A stretch of 43,054 nt of DNA from Lachnospiraceae bacterium. GTDB lineage: Bacteria > Bacillota > Clostridia > Lachnospirales > Lachnospiraceae. Shown here one piece after another: positions 30,991 to 38,900 of the stretch (positions are counted from its first letter, which is position 1; the number at the start of each line of letters is the position of its first letter). The stretch covers positions 1 through 43,054 of the forward strand of contig JAFXSQ010000060.1 of assembly GCA_017525525.1 (NCBI GenBank), in the 5' to 3' direction. Position numbers and translations under genes: made by a program. The notes below the pieces were generated by a model. The model ran no database searches. It was given only the letters and a program-made list of their open reading frames with translations, and was not told where the DNA came from.

Positions 30991-31524
30991 TTACTCCTCT
31001 TCCTCATACTCTCCCTCTTCCTCTACTCCTTCTTCAGCACCCTGCTCAGCGCCTTCTTCAGCACCCTGCTGTGCACCGCCATTAATGTTTGCAACCTCAG
31101 CCATGAAATCATATGTTCCCTTCTTAAGAACATACTTGTAATTCTGTCCATCAGGTGTCTGTATTGTAAACTCTAAGGTGTCAGCGCTTGAATCATATCT
31201 AAAGCCATAAGCCTGACCATCAATGTTTGCCTCAACACCGTCGCTTCTTGACTCCGGCTTGCCTGAGACGCTCTTTACCGAACTTGCATCATCAGAAAGA
31301 GAATTCAATGTAAGCTTATCGTCTGTGATGTTCACAGTTCTCATAACCTGTACCGGATAAACTCCGAGCTCTGCTGCAAACTGGTCAATCGGCTTGTCGT
31401 TGATTGTGCTTGTAACCCAATCACCCTTAACCTTGCTTACGCTTACACCGCATCCTGCAAGAAGCATGCTCATTACACATACGCATGCGAGTACAAGTGC
31501 TAACTTCTTAGTTGTCTTTTTCAT
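30991..31524 (-). CDS. Small lipoprotein of unknown function with acidic Gly/Glu tail
   Basis: The 177-residue lipoprotein begins MKKTTKKLALVLACVC and has the lipobox MLLAGC, followed by a beta-rich domain (about 30-140) with VKGDWVTSTINDKPIDQF at its start, similar to the compact lipocalin-like domains of many Clostridial lipoproteins. The C-terminal 35 residues are a repeated GAEEGAEQGAEEG sequence ending in EEEE. The ATG at 31524 is preceded by GGAGGACAGAGAA; the longer frame from 31539 is not used. It is 58 bases downstream of the 128-residue protein gene and probably shares its promoter, which carries the GGCAC array. Function unknown. Confidence 0.7.
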   Translation of the reverse strand: MKKTTKKLALVLACVCVMSMLLAGCGVSVSKVKGDWVTSTINDKPIDQFAAELGVYPVQVMRTVNITDDKLTLNSLSDDASSVKSVSGKPESRSDGVEANIDGQAYGFRYDSSADTLEFTIQTPDGQNYKYVLKKGTYDFMAEVANINGGAQQGAEEGAEQGAEEGVEEEGEYEEEE

Positions 31525-31582
31525 TTCTCTGTCCTCCATTTGATTAAAAATTTGATTAATAATTTATGCTTAGCATTACGGC

Positions 31583-31969
31583 TTAAAGGCCGAGTGCCTG
31601 AAGCTCCTCATAAGTTTTTACCACAAGCTCCTCAGCGGTCTTGGATTTCTTTCCGAACACGCCAGTTACGCTTGACCACCCATCAGTAACATGGTGAAGC
31701 AACAAGTTCTTAGCTACATTGTCTGCGCCTGCAACCTCATTCTTGGTTATCTGGAACTTGTTCCACGGAGCCTTCTTCATCTGTCCGGGAGAAATCTGAA
31801 CCTGATTATTCCTGTCTAACGGCGGGAATACTATTAGAGGCATTGTAAGATGCGTTGTGAGTTCCGGCTTTCCTGCTGAAAACTCCTTGTCCTTAATTGC
31901 CTCAAAAAGCTCCTCCATAGTGTATTCCTTGCTTGTTTCAAGCTTCCTAATCTTTATTCCTAATGCCAT
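31583..31969 (-). CDS. Hypothetical protein, 128 residues, first gene behind the second GGCAC array
   Basis: The 128-residue protein starts MALGIKIRKLETSKEYTMEE and has a helix, a short Pro-rich part (MPLIVFPPLDRNN), an AGADNVAKNLLLHH helix and a terminal TYEELQALGL helix. It has no signal peptide and no membrane segment, so it is probably cytoplasmic. I do not recognise a family. The start is supported by GGAGG seven bases upstream. It is followed by the lipoprotein gene. The promoter (32054-32081) and array (32089-32155) show the same arrangement as those upstream of the membrane protein gene at 20332, so the two operons are likely to be co-regulated. Confidence 0.65.
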   Translation of the reverse strand: MALGIKIRKLETSKEYTMEELFEAIKDKEFSAGKPELTTHLTMPLIVFPPLDRNNQVQISPGQMKKAPWNKFQITKNEVAGADNVAKNLLLHHVTDGWSSVTGVFGKKSKTAEELVVKTYEELQALGL

Positions 31970-32053
31970 TGTGTTACCTCCGTTTTCTTTTTGCTAAACC
32001 GCGGGACATACACACTTCCTGTACTCACGCAACCCTTCTCTTTACCACACGGT

Positions 32054-32081
32054 ATTTTACACAAATACCTCTCTATTTCAA
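32054..32081 (-). promoter_or_regulatory. Leftward promoter linked to the GGCAC repeat array, copy 2
   Basis: TTGAAA (32081-32076 on the minus strand), a 16-base spacer and TAAAAT (32059-32054). The -35 begins 13 bases before the first half-site, exactly as in copy 1. Confidence 0.65.
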
Positions 32082-32088
32082 TATGTTT

Positions 32089-32155
32089 TGCATAACTTTC
32101 TCACCTTCGGCACAAAAGAGCAATTTGGCACAAACGACGCTTCACAGGCACGAAT
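32089..32155. promoter_or_regulatory. Four-fold direct-repeat operator array (GGCAC sites), copy 2
   Basis: Half-sites begin at 32089 (TGCATAAC), 32109 (GGCACAAAA), 32127 (GGCACAAAC) and 32147 (GGCACGAAT), spaced 20, 18 and 20 bases as in copy 1. Outside the half-sites the two copies differ, so the repeats themselves are under selection. Confidence 0.7.
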
Positions 32156-32171
32156 AGCTGCCATTATGATA

Positions 32172-33533
32172 TTACATCTCCAATATCTCCTTAAGCGGCG
32201 TTTCCAGTTCTCTGTAGCTTGCAAGCAGTTCCCTCGTCTCCTCACGAATCCTGTCGATATCGAGCTGTTTACCGGCGGTTTCTAGCCTTTTTGCCACATC
32301 CGACACGCCTGCTGCGCCCACGGTACGGGCCGAGCTTTTGAGCGAATGAACAAGCGTGGTGTAGGTTGCGATATCATTTTCGGACAGCGCGCCTTCTATC
32401 TTTGCAGCCTTTGAGGTAATCGAACAGGCAAATATGCTCAGAGCATCCAGGTAGTCTTCTATGTCCCCGCACATAAAGAGCCCCAGCTCCGTGTCAATGC
32501 CTTTGAGCATGCTTAGCTTCTCGGGAAGTACAGGCTGCTCATCCATATGAGCCGCTGTCTCTTCCTCGGAACGCTCACGAAGTCCGTATTTCTCCGCAGC
32601 GCCTTCACGCATACAATAATCCTTATCCTCGTCGATCATGTGGATCATAATATCCGCTATTCTCTCGTCAAACTGACTGCCCTTTCCCTTTTCAAGCTCA
32701 CCTCTTACAACCTCCTGCGGCAGCACGTCCCTGTAGCTTCGGTTGCTCGTCATGGCGTCATAAGCATCCGCAACAGCGATTATCCTTGCCTCCTCGGGGA
32801 TCATATTCCCCTTAAGCCCGTCCGGATAACCTCTTCCGTCTATCCTCTCGTGGTGCCACCTTGCACCGTATGCAAGCTTTGGTATCTCGGATATCTTCTT
32901 AAGTATCCTGTCACCTACACCCGGATGTTTTTTTATCTCCGCGAACTCCTCATCAGTTAGTCTGTCAGGCTTGTTTATAATCTGGTCCGGAACTCCGATC
33001 TTCCCCACATCATGCAAAAGTCCCATAATGTAGACCTCGTCCTGCCCGTGCTCATCATATCCAAGTCTCTTTGCCATCTCCCTTGAATAGGTCGCCACAC
33101 GCCCGGAATGACCGTTTGTATAGGTATCCTTTGCGTCTATGGCCTCGGCTAAAGTCTGGACTATGTGAAGAGACAATCTGTTTATCTCTTTAGTCTTTTT
33201 GTCTACTTCCTTAGTCAGATCGTTTCTGTATCGCGCATACTCCAATATACGCTTAACACGAAGCGTAAGTATCTCAGGGACAAAAGGCTTCCTGATAAAG
33301 TCCTGCGCCCCTACCTTAAGACCCTCTGCCTCGAGCTGAAGGTCATCTTCCCCTGTCAAATAAACCACCGGTATGCCCGCTGCTCCGTCCTCTTTTGCCT
33401 TAAGCGTTTTGAGGGTTTCTATTCCGTTCATACCCGGCATGACTATATCAAGCAGGATAAGGTCCGGAAGCGGTGTCATCCCTTCTATGTAATCAAGCAG
33501 ATCGGTCCCCGAGGAAAGCGTTGTGGCCTTCAT
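32172..33533 (-). CDS. HD-GYP cyclic-di-GMP phosphodiesterase with truncated receiver and C-terminal Hpt domain
   Basis: From the ATG at 33533 there are 453 residues. Residues 1-95 are a receiver domain lacking its first strand and acidic pocket (it begins MKATTLSSGTDLLDYIEG; phospho-Asp 29 in LILLDIVMPGMNG). HD-GYP follows (about 115-300) with GHSGRV, LLHDVGKIG (H174-D175), HHERIDGRGYP (233-237 for GRGYP) and the DAYDAMTSNR motif. The C-terminal Hpt domain has LVHSLKSSA (H396). HD-GYP proteins hydrolyse cyclic-di-GMP; Hpt passes phosphoryl groups. The frame is open 24 codons further, but those codons are antisense to the signal peptide of the pseudogene at 33529. The 5' end of the gene was therefore lost at a rearrangement. 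Confidence 0.8.
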   Translation of the reverse strand: MKATTLSSGTDLLDYIEGMTPLPDLILLDIVMPGMNGIETLKTLKAKEDGAAGIPVVYLTGEDDLQLEAEGLKVGAQDFIRKPFVPEILTLRVKRILEYARYRNDLTKEVDKKTKEINRLSLHIVQTLAEAIDAKDTYTNGHSGRVATYSREMAKRLGYDEHGQDEVYIMGLLHDVGKIGVPDQIINKPDRLTDEEFAEIKKHPGVGDRILKKISEIPKLAYGARWHHERIDGRGYPDGLKGNMIPEEARIIAVADAYDAMTSNRSYRDVLPQEVVRGELEKGKGSQFDERIADIMIHMIDEDKDYCMREGAAEKYGLRERSEEETAAHMDEQPVLPEKLSMLKGIDTELGLFMCGDIEDYLDALSIFACSITSKAAKIEGALSENDIATYTTLVHSLKSSARTVGAAGVSDVAKRLETAGKQLDIDRIREETRELLASYRELETPLKEILEM

Positions 33534-34103
33534 ACTTTCTTTTGTGCTGCTTTTCTCTTTTTCGTACATAATACCCGCGCAGGGTGCCAACACCAAAACA
33601 ATCAAAGTCGGATACTACGAGAACGAAGTATTCCAGGAGGGGGCTGCCCAGGGTGCCGTAAAGACAGGTTATGCCTACGAGTATTACCGCAAGCTCTCTG
33701 AGTACACCGGATGGAATTACGAGTATGTATACGGCAGTTTCAGCGATCTCTACGATATGCTTCTTTCTGGCGAGATAGACCTTCTCGCCGGACTTGCAAA
33801 GCGAGACGACCGACTTGATTTTATAGACTATCCCGAAAGCCCCATGGGCAACGAAACCTATTCCCTTGTGAAGCACGAAGACGACAACTCCATCACCCTG
33901 TCTCGCCGGAAATGGACGGCAAGGCTGTGTTAAAGGAGCTTCGACAGTCCGACAAAAATAAAAACATCCCCGTCCTTTACAGAACGGGAATGGATGATAA
34001 TGCTATCGAAACAGTTGAGGCTTCTCCCCGTCCGGACGGTATAGTTCCCAAATCCGAGGGAAAAAATTTCCTCTTAAAATCCATAACCGGTATACTCGGC
34101 TGA
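33529..34103 (+). pseudogene. Remnant of a solute-binding-domain sensor protein with C-terminal receiver, internally deleted and frameshifted
   Basis: The 5' part (33529-33900) encodes a signal peptide and the beginning of a family 3 solute-binding domain (KTIKVGYYENEVFQEGAAQG, YEYYRKLSEYTGWNYEYVYG, EIDLLAGLAKRDDRLDFIDY), as found at the front of large sensor kinases. Near 33900-33910 the frame jumps to the end of a receiver domain (SPEMDGKAVLKELRQSDKNK, then a GIVPKSEGKNFLLKSI tail, stop at 34103). Most of the original gene (rest of sensor, kinase and first half of receiver) is gone, and the original start codon is lost at the junction with the HD-GYP gene. It is flanked by leftward genes on both sides. 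Confidence 0.75.
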
Positions 34104-34122
34104 CACCGGTTTGAACGTAGGT

Positions 34123-34284
34123 TCAGCTCTCATCCTCCGGTCTTATAAACGATGCCCTGAACAAGGTCTCGGCAAAGAACCTTCTTATCACATCAAGTAG
34201 CGCATCCTTTCCCGAGGTCTTTAAGAGATAACCGTCGGGATTATCAACAATAAGAACCCTTGCGGGATTATCAGCTATGTTCAT
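34123..34284 (-). CDS. 53-residue remnant of a response-regulator receiver domain
   Basis: The ORF starts with an ATG four bases after the tatD stop and has a good ribosome-binding site (GAGGAG). It encodes MNIADNPARVLIVDNPDGYL followed by LLKTSGKDALLDVIRRFF and ends PEDES. The first 15 residues match the start of a receiver domain (RVLIVDN), and the following PDGYLLKTSGKDALL looks like the last part of one (where a conserved lysine precedes the final helix). The phospho-acceptor and the middle of the domain, about 85 residues, are missing in frame. It is therefore either a decayed gene still in an operon or a mini-protein. It cannot fold as a normal receiver. Confidence 0.6.
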   Translation of the reverse strand: MNIADNPARVLIVDNPDGYLLKTSGKDALLDVIRRFFAETLFRASFIRPEDES

Positions 34285-34288
34285 GTCG

Positions 34289-35071
34289 CTACTCCTCATT
34301 TACCCTGTACAGCCTGCAGGCATTCTTTAATGTCGCCTCGCAGACCTCTTCAACACTTAAGTCCTTTATCCTGGCTATCTCTTCAGCTACGTAAGACAGA
34401 TACAGTGAGTTATTTCTCTTTCCCCTGTAGGGATCCGGCGCGAGATACGGTGCGTCGGTTTCCAGCACGATATTTGATATCGGAATGTACTCCACCGCCT
34501 CTTTTAGCTTCTTGGCATTCTTGAAGGTAACCACTCCGCCTATCCCGAAGAAGAAATCCATATCAAGGAAGTCCTTTGCCATCTCCTTCGTATAGCCATA
34601 GCAATGCATTACTCCGCCGATATCACCCGCTTTACAGGCACGCATTATATCCACCGTGTCCTTAGCGGCATCGCGGCTGTGTACCGCTATGGGTACTCCC
34701 GCCCTTCTCGCCAGGTCCATCTGACCTTCGAACCATTTCTTCTGAAGAGCCTTGTCTATCACATCATAATGATAGTCAAGTCCTACCTCTCCCACAGCCA
34801 CCAGCCTGTCGTTGGTATTCAGGAGTTCATAGAGCTTATCTATGGCTCCTGGTTCTTCAAGCTCCGCAGTGTCTGTCGGAAACACCCCGACGGTTCCATA
34901 CATAAAATCATATTTTTTAGTATATTCATCGTTAATGTACGAGGTCGCAATATCAGTTGCTATGTTCGTAACCGCAACCACTCCGACGCTTACAAAGTCA
35001 CTAAAAAGCTGCTCCCTGTCCTCATCAAAGCGCACGTCGTTATAGTGCGCATGTGTATCAAAATACCTCAT
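34289..35071 (-). CDS. tatD: TatD-family metal-dependent hydrolase (DNase)
   Basis: The 260-residue TIM-barrel hydrolase has all metal ligands of the family: DTHAHYND near the N-terminus, GEVGLDYH (Glu), AVHSRDA (His), MHCYGY (His) and ETDAPYLAPDPYRGKRN (Asp). TatD proteins are 3'-5' exonucleases or nucleotide-processing phosphoesterases with two metal ions, acting in the cytoplasm. Length is normal. Its ATG overlaps the stop of the double-REC gene by four bases (ATGA), so it is co-translated with a signalling protein, which is an unusual partner. The 53-residue REC remnant follows four bases downstream. Confidence 0.93.
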   Translation of the reverse strand: MRYFDTHAHYNDVRFDEDREQLFSDFVSVGVVAVTNIATDIATSYINDEYTKKYDFMYGTVGVFPTDTAELEEPGAIDKLYELLNTNDRLVAVGEVGLDYHYDVIDKALQKKWFEGQMDLARRAGVPIAVHSRDAAKDTVDIMRACKAGDIGGVMHCYGYTKEMAKDFLDMDFFFGIGGVVTFKNAKKLKEAVEYIPISNIVLETDAPYLAPDPYRGKRNNSLYLSYVAEEIARIKDLSVEEVCEATLKNACRLYRVNEE

Positions 35072-35838
35072 ATTTCATTACCCAACGCTTTTTCAATATT
35101 AGCAATCAGCTTATCTGCAACCGCGGGCTTTAACAGATACCCCGCAGGCTTCAGTTTGATCACGGCTTCAATGTGCTCCCTGCTGTTAACTCCCGTCAGG
35201 AAGATAACCGGAATGTCGCATATCTCCTCATCGGCCCTGATCATCTCCAAGGTCTGTCTTCCGTCACAGACCGGCATCTCATAATCAAGAAGTATCACGT
35301 CCGGGTGCTTCTTACCTATGGACTTTAAGGCCTGCATACCGGAATTTGCAAGCATCACGGTGTACTTATCCTCAAGCATGGCCTTAATGCTTCTTAAAAT
35401 GGCAGCATTGTCATCCACCACCAGCACCGTCTTCTTGCCCTCATCCACCACTATGGCGTTCGCCTTGACCTTACCTTCGTCAAGAGCAAGCCTCCTGCAG
35501 ACCTCAGCGAAGACATCCGAATTCTCAAGCGGTCTTACAAGATGTGAGAACTGACCTCCGTCATAGTAAGCAAGGAGCTCCTTTCTCTCGCTCTCCGTTC
35601 CGATTGTGATAACGGGAACCTTAGGGAAATCATCTCTAAGACTCACGAAAAGCTCCTTGTCCACATCAAAGAGCCCAACCAGGCTGACTATCACGACGGC
35701 AGGCTCAACCACCTTTATCATGCCCACCGCGTGATTTGAATTATCTACGCAGTACTGTACCCTGAAGTAATGATGCAGGTAATCCCCTAAGTCCTTCATC
35801 ATACTGTTAAGCTTTCCGATCATTAGAATCTTCTTCAT
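35068..35838 (-). CDS. Double receiver-domain protein (degenerate REC plus active REC)
   Basis: The 256-residue protein has two receiver-like domains and no output domain. The first (about 1-120: MKKILMIGKLNSMMKDLGDY, AVVIVSLVGLFDVDKELF) lacks the acidic pocket and probably the phospho-Asp, so it is a pseudo-receiver. The second (about 135-256) is complete: TVLVVDDNAAILRS, DVILLDYEMPVCDG with the phospho-Asp, VIFLTGVNS, and the lysine in GYLLKPAV. It probably accepts phosphate from the hybrid kinase encoded upstream or its Hpt domain. I place the start at the ATG preceded by GGAGG (35838); the TTG four codons earlier overlaps the ribosome-binding site. It overlaps tatD by four bases. Confidence 0.85.
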   Translation of the reverse strand: MKKILMIGKLNSMMKDLGDYLHHYFRVQYCVDNSNHAVGMIKVVEPAVVIVSLVGLFDVDKELFVSLRDDFPKVPVITIGTESERKELLAYYDGGQFSHLVRPLENSDVFAEVCRRLALDEGKVKANAIVVDEGKKTVLVVDDNAAILRSIKAMLEDKYTVMLANSGMQALKSIGKKHPDVILLDYEMPVCDGRQTLEMIRADEEICDIPVIFLTGVNSREHIEAVIKLKPAGYLLKPAVADKLIANIEKALGNEI

Positions 35839-35853
35839 GCTTACCTCCAATAA

Positions 35854-35916
35854 GACTCTTCGCTTCGCTCAGAGTGACACCTTCGTGTCATTCTGAGGGC
35901 TTTAGCCCGAAGAATC
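35854..35916. repeat. Compact family B element (three-way inverted repeat)
   Basis: Outer arms GACTCTTCG (35854-35862) and CGAAGAATC (35908-35916). Inside are the stem CTCAGAGTGACAC/GTGTCATTCTGAG with a CTTC loop, and GGGCT-TT-AGCCC. It lies between the hybrid kinase and double-REC genes, just ahead of the latter's ribosome-binding site. It is the simplest form of the family. Confidence 0.75.
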
Positions 35917-35951
35917 ATTTTTATAATTGACTTTTACTCCCCTAAAAAGTT

Positions 35952-38900
35952 TTATCCTATAATCGCTTTTATCCGTTCGGTTATCTCAAAAGCCTCATGC
36001 TGGTCCAAATTCTTTACCGCAGCAACAAGCTTTTCTATAAGCTCCGCAGTCTCCTTATCATAGCTGTAGGAGGCAAGCTTCCCCGCAACCTCATCCGCTG
36101 CATCCACGTCAAAGTCATCCATCGCCTGCTCAAGCATCGCAAGCATGGCAAGTGTCATTCCCTCATCCGCGGCTTCCTTTGCTTCGATGTTCTCCGCTTC
36201 ATCCTCAGTTGCAAAAACCCCTTTAAGCTTCTCTTTATAGGAGCGCCATTCTGTGATAAATGTACCGTGAAGACTTTTGATCCGTTCGGTCTCTTTATCC
36301 CTTGCGGCATACTCAAGCATCTTCGCCATACCCGCGAGAGGAACTATGCCCAGCATTGCAGAAGAGCCTTTCATGCTGTGAACAAGTATCCTGTATTCCT
36401 TAAGGGCTGCCTGCATGCTATCGTCATCAGCGGCCTCACACATATCCGCGTACATCTTATCAAGCTTATCAGCCTGTGAATCAATCGTCTCCCTGAAGGT
36501 ATTAATCGTCAGACCAAGCACATCTTCGTAGGGAATGTGCAGCCACGCATACTCCCAGTCAAGTCCGTCCACATCGGGAAGCTTCTCCAAAACCCTTGCC
36601 TTTTCTTCATCCTCTGAGCTTGAGATTGTTTCCGTCACTCCGTCATACTCATCCGAAGGCTCATAGGATTTAAGCTTCTCCGGAGGAAGAGCATCCCTAA
36701 TCGCCTGTTCAAGCTTAGAGGACACGATAGGCTTTGAGATAAACCCGTCAAAGCCCTCCTCAAGGTAAAGCTCCTTTGCTCCCGAGACTGCATTTGCCGT
36801 GAGAACATAGATAGGTACGGCATCATAGCCCGCAAGCTTTCTCATCTCATGAAGCGTCTCTATGCCGTCCATATCCGGCATCATATGGTCAAGGAAGACA
36901 AGATCATATCTTTCCGCTTCAGCCTTCATAAGGGCTTCCCTGCCTCCGGCCGCTTCGGATATCTTCATCCTGAGAGGTTTGAGCAGGCTTCTGAACACCT
37001 TCCTGTTCATGTCATTGTCGTCAACAACCAGCACGCTTGCATCCGGCGCGATAAATGCGCCCTCGTAGCTATACCCCTCTGCAGCGCCGCTCTCCCTTAC
37101 AAGCGGATCGCCTACAGGCTTATCGCTAACTATACCCTGTCTTATGTCAAACCAGAACCTCGAACCCTTTCCGTACTCGCTCTCCACCTCAAGCTTGCTG
37201 TTCATCATAGAGAGCAGCTGAGTGGTAATATTCATGCCCAGGCCCGTACCCTCTATGTTCCTGTTTCTTCCCTCTTCGATTCTCTGGAAGGCTTCAAAGA
37301 GCTTCGGCAGGTCCTCCTCCTTTATGCCCATTCCGGTGTCCGCAACCTCGCAGTGAAGAAGAAGCTCGTTCCCCTCCTTCTTCCCGCTCATGCGAAGCCA
37401 AACCGTTCCCTCCGGGGTATACTTTACGGCATTCGTAAGCATATTCGTAAGCACCTGTCTTATCCTCACATCGTCGCCGAAGAGAACCGAAGGAAGCGTC
37501 TCATCTATCTCGGGCACGAGCAGCAGATCCTTGTCTAATGCGCGCTTTTGGATCATATTGACTAAGTCCCTTATAAGCGTCGCAAGCTCATACTCCACCG
37601 GAACTATCTCCATCTTTCCGGACTCTATCTTGGATGAATCCAGTATATCGTTAATCAGCGAAAGCAGTGTATTTCCGGCGGTGTAAATATCCTCAGCATA
37701 GCCTCTTATCCCCGGCTCGCTGCTCTCTCTTAAGATCATCTCATCCATGCCGAGCACGGCATTGATGGGTGTTCTTATCTCATGAGACATGTTCGCCAAA
37801 AAGCGCGACTTCGCCTGATTTGCAAGCTCTGCCTCCTCCTTTGCCTCTCGTATCTGCTCATACTGCCTGTTGATTACGGCCATGTTGCCCATCTTTGCGA
37901 ACATCCATGCAAGGAAGGCGACAAGCATGCCTCCGACAAACACCAGGTAAAGCTTGTAATAAAACCTCTCATAAAGCTCTGAATCCTTGTGCAGTTCAAA
38001 GGTGGAAACCTTCTTCTGCGCACCGGTAAGCTCATCTATCACGCTTATCTTCAGCGTATAATCGCCGTATGAAAGGTTCGGGAACTGGAGGTCCGAAAGC
38101 TCCGTCTGATGTACCTTTATATCCACATCATCCTTGCCTTCCATCTCTATTCTGATCATGAGATTTGTCGTAGTGTAATTCAGCACTGCCGGTCTGATAA
38201 CGGTTCTTCCCTTGCCCGAGGGGATGTTGTACACGCCGTCCACAGGTTTGATTTTCTCACCGTCTGTACTGACATCGGCAAGAACTATGTTAAAATCATC
38301 CTGCATCTCATCAAAGGTTTTGGTATTTATCCGCCTTACACCGTCCGTACAGCAAAGGTAATACATGTCTCCGTCCATTATATTCCAGGCGTTTGCAGTA
38401 AGCGTGGTGTCAAAGCCGCGATACCTGTTCAGAAGCTCGGTTTCCAGGTCCTCATCCGCTATCAGCCTGTCAAGCTCAGCCACGTATATTCCGGCGCTTG
38501 AGGTTACCCACGCCCTGCTGCCGTCCATCAGCTGCACATCATAATTGTTGTTATACGGGAAGCTCTTAAGCCTTCTCACATGACCGTTGCTTTCCCGGTA
38601 GTAAAGACCGTTGCTGGTGACAAATATATACCCGTCCCTCGCCGGAACGATCTTCAACACAACCTGTGTGGCAAGCCCTTCCTCCTGCCCTATATGCCCT
38701 GTCACGGCCCCGTCCTTTATGATATATACTCCCTCACCGTCAGAGCCGCACATTATGCTGCCGTCCTCCGTCTCCACCGCGGTGAGTATCTGCGGAACCG
38801 CAAAGCCGTTGTCCGCATCCATGGTATAAGCAACCTTACCGTCCTTGCAGAAGCTCAAACCATCCGAGGTAACTATCATCACGGTTCCGTCGGACAATTC

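Noticed and set aside
19364-31969. Extracellular contractile injection or type VI-like secretion system
   Set aside because: Chaperone-like and large helical proteins suggested it, but no sheath, tube, baseplate or AAA+ gene is present in the window.
36849-37538. Plus-strand frame of 229 codons inside the giant kinase gene
   Set aside because: Antisense shadow of the HATPase and REC regions, which show full motif conservation on the minus strand.
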